A DNA stretch of 64,000 bases from Lutjanus erythropterus (Eukaryota; Chordata; Actinopteri; Lutjaniformes; Lutjanidae): assembly GCA_020091685.1 (NCBI GenBank), contig CM034603.1:26318298-26382297 (forward strand), written 5' to 3'. The translations under genes were made by a program, and so were the position numbers. Positions within the stretch are counted from its first letter, which is position 1. Each line of letters opens with the position of its first letter. Below, in pieces: positions 48,037 to 59,014 of the stretch. The notes beneath the pieces were generated by a model that was not told where the DNA came from, did no database searches, and saw only the letters and a program-made list of their open reading frames with translations.

Positions 48037-49381
48037 GCCCCAATTCCAAAAAAGTTGAGAGGCTATGTTAAACATTAATAAAACAGAATGCAATGATTTG
48101 CAAAAAGTTTTTGACATATATTCAATTGAGTATAGTAATAGGACAAAATATTTAATGGTCAAACTGATTAATTGTTTTGTGTAAATATACACTCATTCTG
48201 ATTTTGATGCCTTCAATGTGTTCCAAAAAAGTTGGGACAGGAGCGTGTTTACCACGGTGATACATCACCTTTTCTTTTAACAACGCTCAGTAAGCATTTA
48301 GGAACTGAGGACACTAACTATTGAAACTTTGAAAGTGAAATTCTTTATTCATTCTTGCTTGACATACATCTTTAGGTGCTCAACAGTTGGGTGTTTTTCA
48401 CCACGCATTTTCAGTGGGAGACAGGTCTGGACTGCAGACAGGCCAGTCCAGTGCCCGAACTCTTTAATCACGAAGACACGCTGTTGTAACACGTGCAGAA
48501 TGTGTCTTGGCATTGTCTTGCTGAAATAAGCAGCGACCTCCCTGAAAAAGACATCGTCTGGATGGCAGCAGATGCTGCTCCAAAACCTGTATGTACCTTT
48601 CAGCATTAACGGGGCTTTTACAGATGAGACAGATTTCTGAAAACAATTAAAAATGTGGACCACAGCTGACTTTTCCACTTTGCGTCAGTCCATCTCAGAT
48701 GAGCTCCGGCTTTAGAGAAGTTGGTGGCATTTTTGGATGTTGTTGATATGTGGCTTTCTGACAACAGTTTTCCAAAGTGTTCCTGATCCCATGTAGTATC
48801 CTTTATACAATTTTATGGGTTTTTAATGCAGTTTTTAGCGCAGTGCTGCCTGCAGGAAGGTCATGTGTGTTCAGTGTTGGTTTTCAGCCTTGCTCTGTAC
48901 TTGCAGAGATTTCTCTGGATTTTTTTGAGTGTTTTGGATTGTAGATGGTGAAATCCCTAAATTCATTGAAGTTTTGTGTTGAGAATTGTTGTTCTGAAAA
49001 TGTTGGACTAAGCAGTTTTTTCACACAGTAGTGGATGCACCCCATCCTTGCTTGTGACGACTGAGCCTTTCAAGCATGCCTCTTTCATACCCAATCATGA
49101 TACTGTCACCTGTTACAGGTGTTGTTGTTTTTTTAGCATTCTGCAATTTTCCACAGTCTTTTGTTGCTCTTGTCCCAACTTTTTTGAAATGTATTGCAGG
49201 CATCAAATTTAGAATGAGTGTATATTTACAAAAAACAATAATCTTAGTCAGTTTGAACATGAAGTATTTTAAGTCTTTGCACTTTATTCAACTGAGTACA
49301 AGTCAAAAACGATTTGCAAGTCATTGCATTCTGTTTTTATTTACATTTTACACAGCATCCTAACTTTTTTGGAATTCGGGT
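48037..49381 (-). mobile_element. Tc1/mariner-like transposon relic (copy 2)
   Basis: Outer inverted repeats CCCCAATTCCAAAAAAGTTG and (inverted right end) ACCCGAATTCCAAAAAAGTT, plus a second nested pair at about 48220 and 49170 (CCAAAAAAGTTGGGACAGG and its inverse). On the minus strand a broken transposase is visible near 48390-48600: FQQDNAKTHSARV, then LDWPVCSPDLSPTENAW, with exactly 34 residues between the catalytic Asp and Glu (DD34E). Stops break the frame and the N-terminal DNA-binding part is not recognisable. Closely related to 2150-3002, in the opposite orientation. Confidence 0.85.
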
Positions 49382-52300
49382 AGCACATAGTCAAAGAATA
49401 GGAGACAGGCAGCAACAACCATTCCTCCTGTCTCGTGTCTTTTCAACCCCTCAGAGCTACAGGAGTGGAAACCCTAATCTCCGGCCTCATCAATAATATG
49501 TACACGGCACTGGTCTTTGTCTTTGTATGAAACACAAAGCACGGTGCGTACTGCTCTCTCCTTTGGGGACTTGTAGGAAATGAACTGCTGCTGCTCTCAG
49601 CTGGCTCATCTTTTCCTTCATAATCATCGACCGAATGTTCTCCTTCCCTGTCTCGGTGTCCCTTTTTGTCTCCCTCTCTTTGTCTGTGCGCTCTGAAGTG
49701 TTTGCTAATTTGCATCCCTGCAAGCATATGGGTATACTGTATGTGAGGTGTCTGATAATAAACCTGCTCTCGAAATATTCTGACCTCAATGAAAACAAAC
49801 ATAAAAGTCAAAATCTTAAAAATACGTGCTTGTGCCTCCTTTCTAAAGGGAATACTGAATAGGTGTCAAACTCTACCTGTGCCTAGTGCACTGTACCCAT
49901 CTTTCTTCTATGCTGATGACCACCCAGATTGCCCACAATGCTTCAGTCACATGACTGTGGTAATCCAGCTTGTGACTGAATCAGCTCCTAAGCCCTCACA
50001 GTGCAGATTAGCACAGGAAAAGTACAGAGTAGGAGACTCTGTAAGTACCAGGGCTTTCCCTGCTTCCTGTAGCTTCAACCGCGCCTCACTCACGGCGCCA
50101 TCTGCTACTGCTCCACTATGACCTGAGTTACCCCGAGGTGACCTCATTGGCGCTGTCACAATAACATAAAAGTTTTATCGAAGAATATCACTAGCAGCTT
50201 CACAGGATACCATTTTGAAATTTTTAAGAAAACACTTGGAATTTGAGATTCATACGTTGCCAGTGACATCTGTTCAAAGGTGTTCAGTGGAAACAGAGCT
50301 GTGTACGTTGACTTAACATCAATAAGGAGCGATGTAACTAAAATTAGATTTCAAAAAGAAGTTCTACTGTATATTTTCAATGGTCAGTTACACAAAAAAA
50401 GTCAACTTTGAAGCTACAATAAGATATTGGTATTTTGTTGTTAAGTCCTGAGCTCCTTCCACTTACAGTAGGTTTAAAAAAATTTGTTTCAAGAAAAGAT
50501 TAAACAAAAAATTAAGAATTTAAGTAGGGCAAGAAAGAAGCCAAGAGCTTGGTAAGAATGAGATACACAGACAAAAAATATACTGCTTTCAAATAACAAT
50601 ATATCAAATTTAGAAAAAATTTAGACTCTTTGCACTACAATTCCTAAAAGCCAGCATCCATAAATGTCCAATAATGCAGTTTCATAGTAAATTGAAATTA
50701 AATATAGACATATATTCCATAATATTAATATTTTTTCATAATATATATAGTAAATGTTGTGTGGAACTTCATTTATATGTTTTATATGTTATAGCCCACT
50801 CACTGAGCAAAGATACATCCGAAAGAACATCAAAGCCGCAGGAGCTGGAAAGACAGTTTTTACAACGTCTTCTGAATGTTCAGTGTTGATGTGTGCAGGA
50901 GCATTAGCATATAAAACACTCTCTTGTGTGCACTCTCTATCAAATAACAGCGATTATTAATAAATTATACGTTATTTATTTATCACGATGTACATTATTT
51001 ATCACATATAAAAAATATGTCATTAATCACATGTTGATTTCCTGCACTGTTCTTGCACATCCATACATGTCCGGAAATATCCCAGCTGGATGTAGTCAGA
51101 TGTCCAGATACTGAACCTGATTTGCACGTACAGATGGTCCAGGGCAGACAGACGCAATGTCTGCACATCTGGCAGACATCTCATGTTTGCTGGGTATATA
51201 ATGGTACAATCTCTATCTAATTACCTAATTATTGTACCAGATAATTTTATAATTTTATGGTTTTTAAGAAAAACTATAGACAGATGCCCGAGAGGCGACA
51301 CTACAATACTGCTGTCGAGTTCTTTTTACCTTTGCGTCTGACAACATATTTAACAGGAACAGTATGTGTGCCTCCATGCCACTAAGCGCTCAAACAGCAT
51401 GACCACCGCATGTAAAACTACATGAGCCAAATAGTTGCCGCTAACAAGCCCTAGCTATCTCTCTTTTCTAAAACTCACACGACTCGCGCGTTAAAAATAG
51501 AGCATCTCTCTTGTCTTGTGCAAACCAATGTGCATAATTATGAGTCTTTGTGCTCTTCACATGCATGGCCGGCGATCCCATTACCTCCATGGAAACAATA
51601 AAGGGTTATGAGAAGGCGTCCACGGTAACCCGGTCTCCCTGGTAAAATGAATGTCTGTTGCTCATATCCTCTAATAATGGGTTTATATTTGTGAGCCGCC
51701 TTTTCATGCCACTGCTTATTGTCCCTAAAGAGTGAGAGAGTGACTCACCTTATTCCTAAAGTGAGAGTGATCCGCCGATTTAGCTGAGCTGTATTGTGGG
51801 AACCATTTCAGTGTTGGCGCAAGTTCAAAGTCTCAAGAGTTTGCGTGAGATAATGAACATGCAATCAGGACAGGATCGTCATATATGTTGTATTCCAACT
51901 GACTTAATTACTACATTGACTGCCCCTGACTATCTACCCAACAATGTTCCTATATTTATTAACTAATTTATTTATTTGACCACATTAGTTTCTCCTATAT
52001 ATGGTGTCTTTGGGTTGGGCACATCTCTGTTGCCTCCAGCTGCTTCTGTCATTTGTCATTTTGAAATACACAGCAGATGTTGCCAGTGGCATATCTTTAT
52101 GTGTGCGCTGTCAGGGAACCGCACTCACATAAAACACTAATTTAATCCAGGATTATTTATGAGTATGGCATTCTTTTTACATTTTTGTCAACAGTTTATC
52201 CATTTAGACTCAGATGACTTAAAGCGATAGTTCAACACTTTGGGAGATACACCTATTTGCTTTCGTGCTTTCTTGAGTTAGTTGAGAAGATTGATATCAC

Positions 52301-52656
52301 TCATATAGTATCACATGTTAAATGCGACACTACAGCCAACAACTGGTTAGCTTAGCTTAGCATAAAGACTGGAAACAGGGAGAATGGCAAGTTGGAGTTC
52401 CATGTCATTGTTCCAACAACCCGTTCTTCAGAAACCTAGATGGTCAGAAGAATGTCTCGTCGGATCAAAAGCCCATTGTTCCAACAGCATGTTATCCAGA
52501 AAACAAACGCCCATTGCTCTGAGAGCACATATTTTTCAAGCGGTTTCTAACCCTAGCCCTAACCTATATGTACTGGGGTGACAGGGGCACACACCAAGTG
52601 AGGTAAAAATGTCATTTTATTACAATTTTATTCTGACATTAGAAATTTGTATGCAT

Positions 52657-52871
52657 GGACGCCCCTGTAGCTCGGTTGGTGGGGCGTACGCACCATGTGC
52701 TGAGGCTGTCAGTCCTCTGCAGTGGCTGCCGGTTCGGTTCCCCCCTGCAGCCCATTTGCTGCAGGTTGTCTCCTCTCTCTCTCTGCCCCCTTTCCTGTCA
52801 TATCTTCAGCTGTCCTACCTAAATAAAGGCAAAAAAGCCAAAAAAAAAAAAAAAAGTTAAAAAAAAAAAAA
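52657..52871 (+). mobile_element. tRNA-derived SINE
   Basis: RNA polymerase III A box TAGCTCGGTTGG at 52668-52679 and B box GGTTCGGTTCC at 52731-52741, in tRNA-like spacing, followed by a pyrimidine-rich body, CTAAATAAAGGC and an A-rich tail (interrupted by TT). This is a SINE, not a working tRNA gene: no acceptor stem or anticodon arm can be folded from the head with confidence. Confidence 0.85.
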
Positions 52872-52940
52872 GACCTTTGCATGCAGCAGTAAAATAATTT
52901 GAAATGTTGTTTGCCTGTTAAGGGCAAACCCCCCCTCCAA

Positions 52941-52961
52941 TTCAGCACCATGGACAGGGCC
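52941..52961 (+). promoter_or_regulatory. adcy1: RE1/NRSE-like REST site in intron 4, inside repeats
   Basis: TTCAGCACC, spacer AT, GGACAGGGCC: 20 of 21 positions agree with the canonical RE1 (the single change is C to G at position 18, where known sites vary). It lies in the middle layer of the nested repeat block at 52225-53262, so it may have been carried in by a mobile element. Confidence 0.7.
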
Positions 52962-54295
52962 CATAGTCACTTTCCCTACAACTGCAGGGAGAGTGTTTAT
53001 TTTTGGAGCAGGAGGTGTTTGTTTTTGGAATAACGGGCTGTTCAACAAAGGGCTTTTAGTCCAATGGGACATTTTTTTGTACTACTGGGAATAATGGGCC
53101 ATTGTAACAATGGGAAGCCCCCCTGTTTCCGGTCTTTGAGCTAATCTAAGCTAACTGCTTGTTATACCTTCATATTTAATGTACGGATGTAAAAATGTTA
53201 TAGATCGTTTCGTCTAACTTTTGGCAAGAAAGTGAATAAGTGAATTTCCCAAAATGTTCACCAACTTTTTTGATAATGCCCCTGTTGTTTTGGTGTTTAG
53301 CTGTGGAAAACAGCTGAAAAACTTTGTTGTGAAACTGTTAGCGTGGACTGAAACCCATTTGACATGGGTACAAATAGCAGGGACAGTTAAATTCATTCGA
53401 ACAGTTATGATTATTAACAGCTAAACCAGAGGCACTGTTATCCTGAGCTGAATTAGGGTTTATGTGATGGAGGGTTTTAGCTTAATGACACCTGAACACC
53501 CAAACTGGTAAACGCCGTCCCCTCACAGCAAGAAGATTCTGGGCTTTTCTGTGTGTCACTGTCAGATTTGAAGTCCTTACCATCGCTGGCTTGTTTTTAA
53601 CAAAACCTAGATGGACTAAAAATCCTTCACTGTATTCCAGTGTTTCAAAGTATTAGTATCATTATGATAACCTCTTTTTTTGTGAGACAAAATATGTCCA
53701 TCTACCTATAATCACTGGAAAGCGATCACAAAATATCCAACTTGGCCTATAAGAGCTACAATTAATTACAGTTTTTCCGAATTCATTTTTCCTCAAAGCT
53801 TTACATCAGCAGTGTAATTTGCCTGAAATGCTGATGCATGACATCATTTGACAAATTATAAACAGTAGAGTGTTAATGATGATGACGTTACGATTTAAGG
53901 TAAAACTTTCTCATTTTGAAGGGCCATAACTCCTGCACCATAAACTCAATCGACCTTGGAAGTTTCAGTAATGGATAGCTGGAAGCGACGCTCACAAATT
54001 ACACTGATGGATATGGATCAGTGTAATCGGTGTAATGGATAAACTATAATTAAATGTCAGAATTTTTAACTCAAACACCACAGGTATAATTTTGATTCAG
54101 CTGAAAGAATGACGCCTTTTGATACTCTGTTTTAAAAGTTTTTTAACATGAACTGGGCTGACCGTGATGATCGAAGTTTATTTTGACCCTATAAAAGGCT
54201 GTAGCTGCTGTAGCAGTAATGATGGTCCTGTTGCTGATAATTCTTCTTGGATGAACACATGGAATCATAGTTTGACTTTTTTTTTGGATTTGCAG

Positions 54296-54423
54296 GAGAA
54301 CCACTGTCGCAGGATTAAGATCCTGGGGGACTGTTACTACTGTGTGTCCGGACTGACCCAACCCAAGACCGACCACGCCCACTGCTGTGTAGAGATGGGT
54401 CTGGACATGATTGACACCATAAC
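54296..54423 (+). CDS. adcy1: adcy1 exon 5: second catalytic aspartate of C1a
   Basis: 128 bases (residues 331-372 plus two bases of codon 373). [20 protein letters not shown] carries Asp342, the second metal-binding aspartate (human Asp354), 44 residues after Asp298 as in ADCY1. [20 protein letters not shown] follows. The donor is a perfect GTGAGT. Confidence 0.96.
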
Positions 54424-54571
54424 GTGAGTGTTTGAGTCCTTAATTTATCAGTTTTACATGCACGGCTTCATGCTGATGCTTAATTATGAAATTATGAAGT
54501 ACTGTTTTATCAGTGTAAATAGATGTCTGTCCAGTTATTCAATAGAAAATGCTTTCACTCTGAAATCTTAG

Positions 54572-55078
54572 TGGGGTTGCATGAGGTACTTATCAATGGT
54601 CACTGTAATGAAAAGAGAAAGCCTACCTAAAAAAAATCAATATCAGTTTAAGAGTATGCTATATTTAGAATATTTTCAGTGCTTTACTTTGCTGTCATGC
54701 AGCCTTTTCCAATGGGGAACTACTGTTATGCAATCCAAAAATCACTGGTGTATGGCTGCCTTGAGTTTGCAAAATTTATCTTACACACAGCAGATTCCTG
54801 GCAAAAAAAAAAGACTGTCGGATGGTAAAATAAAGTGATGAAAACATTCTAAATATGGCATACACTGATACTGATTTGTTTGGAAGGACCTTTTATCAGT
54901 GGCTGAAACACCTTTCATTTCTGACCCTGTCACAGCAGTTCATTGCTTAGCGTTCATGTCGGTGCTCTGCTTCCCCAAACTGGAGGCGTGCAGACACCTG
55001 TCGGCGTCTACAGCAGGTAACACGCTGACTATCGATAAGTACCTTATACAACCCTACATCACATAATCTGAACTTTTG
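54572..55078. repeat. Foldback family copy (intron 5, first)
   Basis: GTGGGGTTGCATGAGGTACT at its left is matched, inverted, by AAGTACCTTATACAACCCTA at its right; it contains TATATTTAGAATATTTTCAG and CAGCCTTTTCCAATGGGGAA shared with 23365 and 39150. Confidence 0.75.
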
Positions 55079-55595
55079 CTTTAATCTGTATCTTATTCTA
55101 AACACACTGTTTAGCTGAGTCCATGTTGAGAAATTTCCTCCCAGCCTGATTAGCCATGTGTGCTGTGCATGAATTCTAACACTGAACATTTGAGAGAACA
55201 GAAGCACAGTTGGCTGAGAGAAAAGGCTTTTACTTGAGGAAGAAAATAAGCATTTTATCAAGCCTGAAAGAGCTTGTTTTCCCCGCACACCCTGCCCTGC
55301 GCAGTTTTTGGAAGTGGGGAACAAAAGTACCAAAAGACAGTATGAGATTGAGATGCAGCAGAAGATAAAATCAGACACTTTAATGATTTGACTGGAAGCC
55401 TGTTAATCAAGATTAGACTTCTTCCTCAACACTGATTAAATAGAAAATGCTTAGCACTTTTTTTTTTTGTTCTTTAGTCTATTTTGGTATGTTAGAGCAA
55501 AGTGGAGCAGCGCTTGGTCCTGACAGATTGTCATATCTGCAGTAAAAAGAATGCTTATATTAAAAGATTTTTATATTATTCTGAATTCAAAGCCA

Positions 55596-55942
55596 TAGTA
55601 CAGATTATTTGAAGTGGTAACTGTATGAGGTATTTCATCGATAGTTAGTGTATTACCTACAGTAGATGACGATCAGCACACCCCCAGTTTGGAGAAGCAA
55701 AGAGGAGTACAAGTACAGAAGCTAAACCATGTACTGTTGTGGACAGGAGTTAAACAGATACAGATTTTTCAGGTGGGCCTTTTTTTTAAGGTGCTAAAAC
55801 ACGGTTTGTTGCTGACCCTATGACCCCAGCAGTCCATTGTTTATCTTCCATGTTAGCACTCCTCTCTTCTGGCGTCTACTATAGCTAATACACTGAGCAT
55901 CTGCATAAGTACCAAATCAAATAATCTGAAATATCTTATGCT
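55596..55942. repeat. Foldback family copy (intron 5, second)
   Basis: GATTATTTGAAGTGGTAACT near the left end and, inverted, AGATTATTTGATTTGGTACT at the right end; CCTACAGTAGATGACGATCA is shared with the 23-kb copy. Confidence 0.7.
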
Positions 55943-56056
55943 CATGTATAGTAATGCACACTGAAATGCATTGCTAATGCGACGTTGCGTTTTATATCTG
56001 TATATCTTGCTGCCTTTTGATGCTCTGCCAACTCTACATGTGTTCTTCCCCTGCAG

Positions 56057-56215
56057 GTCAGTAGCGGAGGCCACAGAGGTCAACCTAAACATGCGCGTGG
56101 GTCTGCACACAGGTCGGGTGCTGTGTGGGGTCCTGGGCCTCAGGAAATGGCAATATGATGTGTGGTCCAATGATGTGACCCTAGCCAATGTGATGGAGGC
56201 TGGAGGACTACCTGG
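56057..56215 (+). CDS. adcy1: adcy1 exon 6: core of C1a
   Basis: 159 bases completing codon 373, encoding 374-425 and two bases of codon 426. [20 protein letters not shown] is followed by [20 protein letters not shown] and [12 protein letters not shown], the most conserved part of the class III cyclase fold. The donor is GTCAGT; reading through it would add about 28 unrelated residues before a stop. Confidence 0.96.
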
Positions 56216-56307
56216 GTCAGTACTGGACATTTCACACGAGTACCAGCCTCTACAGCTCTGGACAGTTTCTCTTTACTATTCTGTTGTGGTGCTATCTTGA
56301 CTGATAT

Positions 56308-56412
56308 TCAATTCAGTTCAGTTCAATTTTATTTGTATACCGCTGAATCAAAACAAAGTTATCTCTGGGCGCTTTTTAAATAGAACAAGTCTAGACCATA
56401 CTCTTGCAGAAG
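56308..56412. repeat. Dispersed teleost repeat (TTTTATTTGTATACCGC type)
   Basis: CAATTTTATTTGTATACCGC ... GAAGTT-like ATCTCTGGGCGCTTTT and CAAGTCTAGACCATACTCTT match a string I know as very common in teleost genomes (usual form TTTATTTATATAGCGCC). The element class is uncertain. It sits in adcy1 intron 6. Confidence 0.55.
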
Positions 56413-56809
56413 CACAATGCAACTTTCATTTCAGAGTAATAGTAATGGTAGCAGTTGTGGTGATGCACTAGCATTAAGATTGGATTTTAAGAGTCGTGGG
56501 GTTCAATTGTTTTAATACATGTGGTTCTGTTTTCACCTGTTTAAATAAAAATACAATGAAAAGACTTGAACACAGGCAAAATTATCTTTTTGCAGCATTT
56601 TAAACTAAACCTTTTTTTTTTTCATTTTTGTAAAACGCCTGCAGGAGTAGGATGTCAGACCTGATTTTAACGGTCTCCTGTAATACTCTTCTGCAGATGA
56701 CCTGCTCGGATCTGTTTGTGTCAAACGCAGCTAATTGCTGCAGCTGCAGCGGCAATGAGACCACTCGTGTTGTGTGTTATCCTGTGCTGTCTGTGCCTGT
56801 TTTCCACAG

Positions 56810-56951
56810 GAAAGTCCACATCACCAGATCCACGCTGGAGTGCCTAAATGGAGATTATGAGGTGGAGCCTGGAAATGGACATGAAAGGAACGCCTTCCTC
56901 CAAAAACATGAAATTGAAACCTTCTTTATAGTGCCATCTCACCGACGGAAG
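56810..56951 (+). CDS. adcy1: adcy1 exon 7: end of C1a
   Basis: 142 bases completing Gly426 and encoding 427-473: [37 protein letters not shown] and [10 protein letters not shown]. It closes the C1a domain. The donor is GTATCG, non-ideal. The sequence matches ADCY1 except for small changes such as QKHEIET for KTHNIET. Confidence 0.95.
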
Positions 56952-58858
56952 GTATCGTATTGTGATTACACGCTGAGGATTGTATATTTAACACACTGTA
57001 TGTTTCTATGAGCCCTTAGCAGAGGAAAATGATTGAGGTAACAGCATCAGTTGTATCTTCAGATTATACTTCTTATCAGACGTTGGCCTCAGTTGAACCT
57101 TTTATTACCTAGACAGTGTACTGTACACATTAGCAAAGCTTCTGCAGGTCGTATGCTAATCCACATTAACCTGAACTGCTTCACGTGGTAAGTCAGAGTA
57201 GGCGGAGCAGGCTTATCTTGACCAGCCTTCACTGCTGTGCCAAGATCTACAATAAACCATCCTTCAAATAGAGAAATAGAGTTGACTAAAGCACCCAGCG
57301 TCATATGATGGAGCTCTCACACATTTGTTGTTGAGCTGATCTCACATCCTGCCTGTAATGGATTGGACTGGGGCTATAAAGAATAAGAAAACAGCCAGCG
57401 GCATCTATCATCTCAAATCTGCACAGTCTGACAAACTTACAGAGATATGTGTGTGTGTCAGTGCATACACATTAACACGCACATCTCCAACAGATGTGCC
57501 ACAAGAAGCTGGAGAGGGAATTTCAGTCTTGTATTACTCCATCAGGCCTCTTCTCCTCTTCTCTCATCTCCTCTCTACCTCTCTCTTCCCTCATTACTTC
57601 TGCAGCAGGATTCACGTTATGCAAGATAAGGCTTTCACATAGGTTACATGGGTCCTTATGTGAACCTGTAACATTCCAGTTGCGTGTTTTTTTTTTTCTT
57701 TGATATGCGGGAGACTTCGCTAATCCTCTTAATAGAGCTGATGGTTAGGCTTCATCAAAGACACGGCTCACAGTAAGATGTGCCCTGACTAAGCTGTGCT
57801 GTATACTCATTCTTGAAAATCGGGACAAAACCATATTTTGAGGGGGGGTTGATTATCACTCTTCAATTATGCTGGGAAAAAATATATTTTAATATATTAT
57901 TTAAAGATCAAACTCTTGTTTACAAATGCTTGAGCAGGATTCCTACCTTTTTTAAACCAGGAAGTGAGACAGGGGTCCTTAGGGTATAGCTGACCTTTTT
58001 GATGCCTGATAAAATAATGTTTTTGTAAAAATCTGACAAAGGTGACGGAAAACAGGGACAACTTGTCCACATGTTTATTTAAAAAAATCGATTTTTTAAA
58101 ACAAACCTGTTTATAATAGCACAATTTTACAGCTATATTAACAGTTGGTATTATTAGTTTTAGATTTTGAAGGGGGTTTTGATTATTATTCTTCAGTTAT
58201 GTTGAAAAATATATTTAAAAGATAAACCTCTTGGCTATTAAACCTTGTAATGGGCCAACCTCCTAGTGATTACATTTTTTTTTAAATGTAGTAATGTGGG
58301 TTATTAGTTTTAGATTTTGAATGCTTTTAACACATTTTTAAATTGTTTGAAGTTATGAATTATTGTCAACAAGGGGAACAAGGGTGTTTTCTGGCACAGA
58401 GCAAGTTTAGAAAAAAAAAAAAAACTAAAGCAAACTAAAACATTTATTAAATTCCATATAATTTGTATATATTAATCTTTAAAGAATTTTGGTATTAATA
58501 TTTTTTAATTTTTGTGCCTTTAATTACTCTGTGTATTGAACAAAGCATATAGTTCTTACCACAGATGACTGTCAGACATTTCCTCAAACTATTTAATCTC
58601 ATATCACTCTTACTAAAATAGCTTTATGAAAAAAAAAATGAGGGCAGCAAAGTCCTAAAACTATTAAAATCACCTAAGGGATTGACCTTATATTAACCCA
58701 CTTTCTAGTTAAATTCCTGAGCCTGATAATAATGACTGCATGCGTGTGTGTGCATGAGCATTTGTGCACGTGCATGATTTCTAGACCCTTACATAATATA
58801 TATCACTGTGTGGGGTATCATGACTAAATCCTTGTTCCCGTTTCTTATCTGGTGACAG
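56952..58858 (+). other. adcy1: adcy1 intron 7 (1.9 kb)
   Basis: AT-rich, with A- and T-runs around 58410 and 58630 and a GT-rich stretch at 58740-58775. 58140-58310 holds two related strings (TATTAGTTTTAGATTTTGAA at 58153 and 58301), a small local duplication. No exon or transposon end was recognised. Confidence 0.7.
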
Positions 58859-59014
58859 ATATTCCCAGGATTGATTCTTTCGGATATAAAGCCCGCCAAA
58901 AAGATGAAGTTCAAAACTGTGTGCTACTTACTAGTGCAGCTTATGCACTGCAGGAAGATGTTCAAGGCTGAGATTCCCTTCTCCAATGTCATGAACTGCG
59001 AGGACGGTGATAAG
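58859..59014 (+). CDS. adcy1: adcy1 exon 8: calmodulin-binding segment of C1b
   Basis: 52 codons (474-525), phase 0 at both ends; acceptor GGTGACAG, donor GTATAA. IFPGLILSDIKPAKK is followed by MKFKTVCYLLVQLMHCRKMF and KAEIPFSNVMNCEDGDK. This basic amphipathic stretch is the calmodulin site that makes ADCY1 Ca2+-stimulated. Phe491 and Lys492 correspond to human Phe503 and Lys504; from memory, changing Phe503 abolishes calmodulin response. Both are kept, so calmodulin control is expected to be intact. Confidence 0.96.

Larger units (their letters stand above)
52225..53262. repeat. Nested repeat block: outer foldback element
   Basis: The left arm (52225-52383, CAACACTTTGGGAGATACAC ... GCTTAGCTTAGCATAAAGAC) matches the inverted right arm (53118-53262, CATTTTGGGAAATTCACTTA ... 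GCTTAGATTAGCTCAAAGAC). Inside it is a second element with CCCATTGTTCCAACA-type motifs (about 52400-53110), and inside that a SINE (52657-52871). Confidence 0.75.
38553..54295 (+). other. adcy1: adcy1 intron 4 (15.7 kb)
   Basis: The largest intron in the window; no further exon was recognised. It holds a perfect CRE octamer (38735), several foldback elements (39150-39857, 40390-40740, 45281-45846), an element with GGCTGTG ends (44305-45062), a CTCCT microsatellite, a Tc1-like relic (48037-49381) and a nest of repeats with a SINE and an RE1-like site (52225-53262). 40960-41340, 46000-47150, 49440-50160 and 51480-51740 look unique; the last includes TGTGCATAATTATGAGTC and CCATGGAAACAATAAAGGG and may be conserved non-coding DNA (guess). 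Confidence 0.75.
54424..56056 (+). other. adcy1: adcy1 intron 5 (1.6 kb), mostly foldback repeats
   Basis: Two copies of the 39-kb foldback family take up much of it (54572-55078 and 55596-55942). The remainder (55080-55590) shows nothing recognised. Confidence 0.8.

Noticed and set aside
52547-52564. Telomere-like string CTAACCCTAGCCCTAACC
   Set aside because: Only about three imperfect units; too short for an interstitial telomere.
52657-52745. Possible tRNA gene (A and B boxes)
   Set aside because: The boxes are followed by a SINE body and A-rich tail and no cloverleaf can be drawn; annotated as SINE.
55971-56300. Exon 6 frame stays open beyond its donor
   Set aside because: The phase and residues of exon 7 require splicing at 56215/56216 (GTCAGT); the extension has no ADCY1 similarity.
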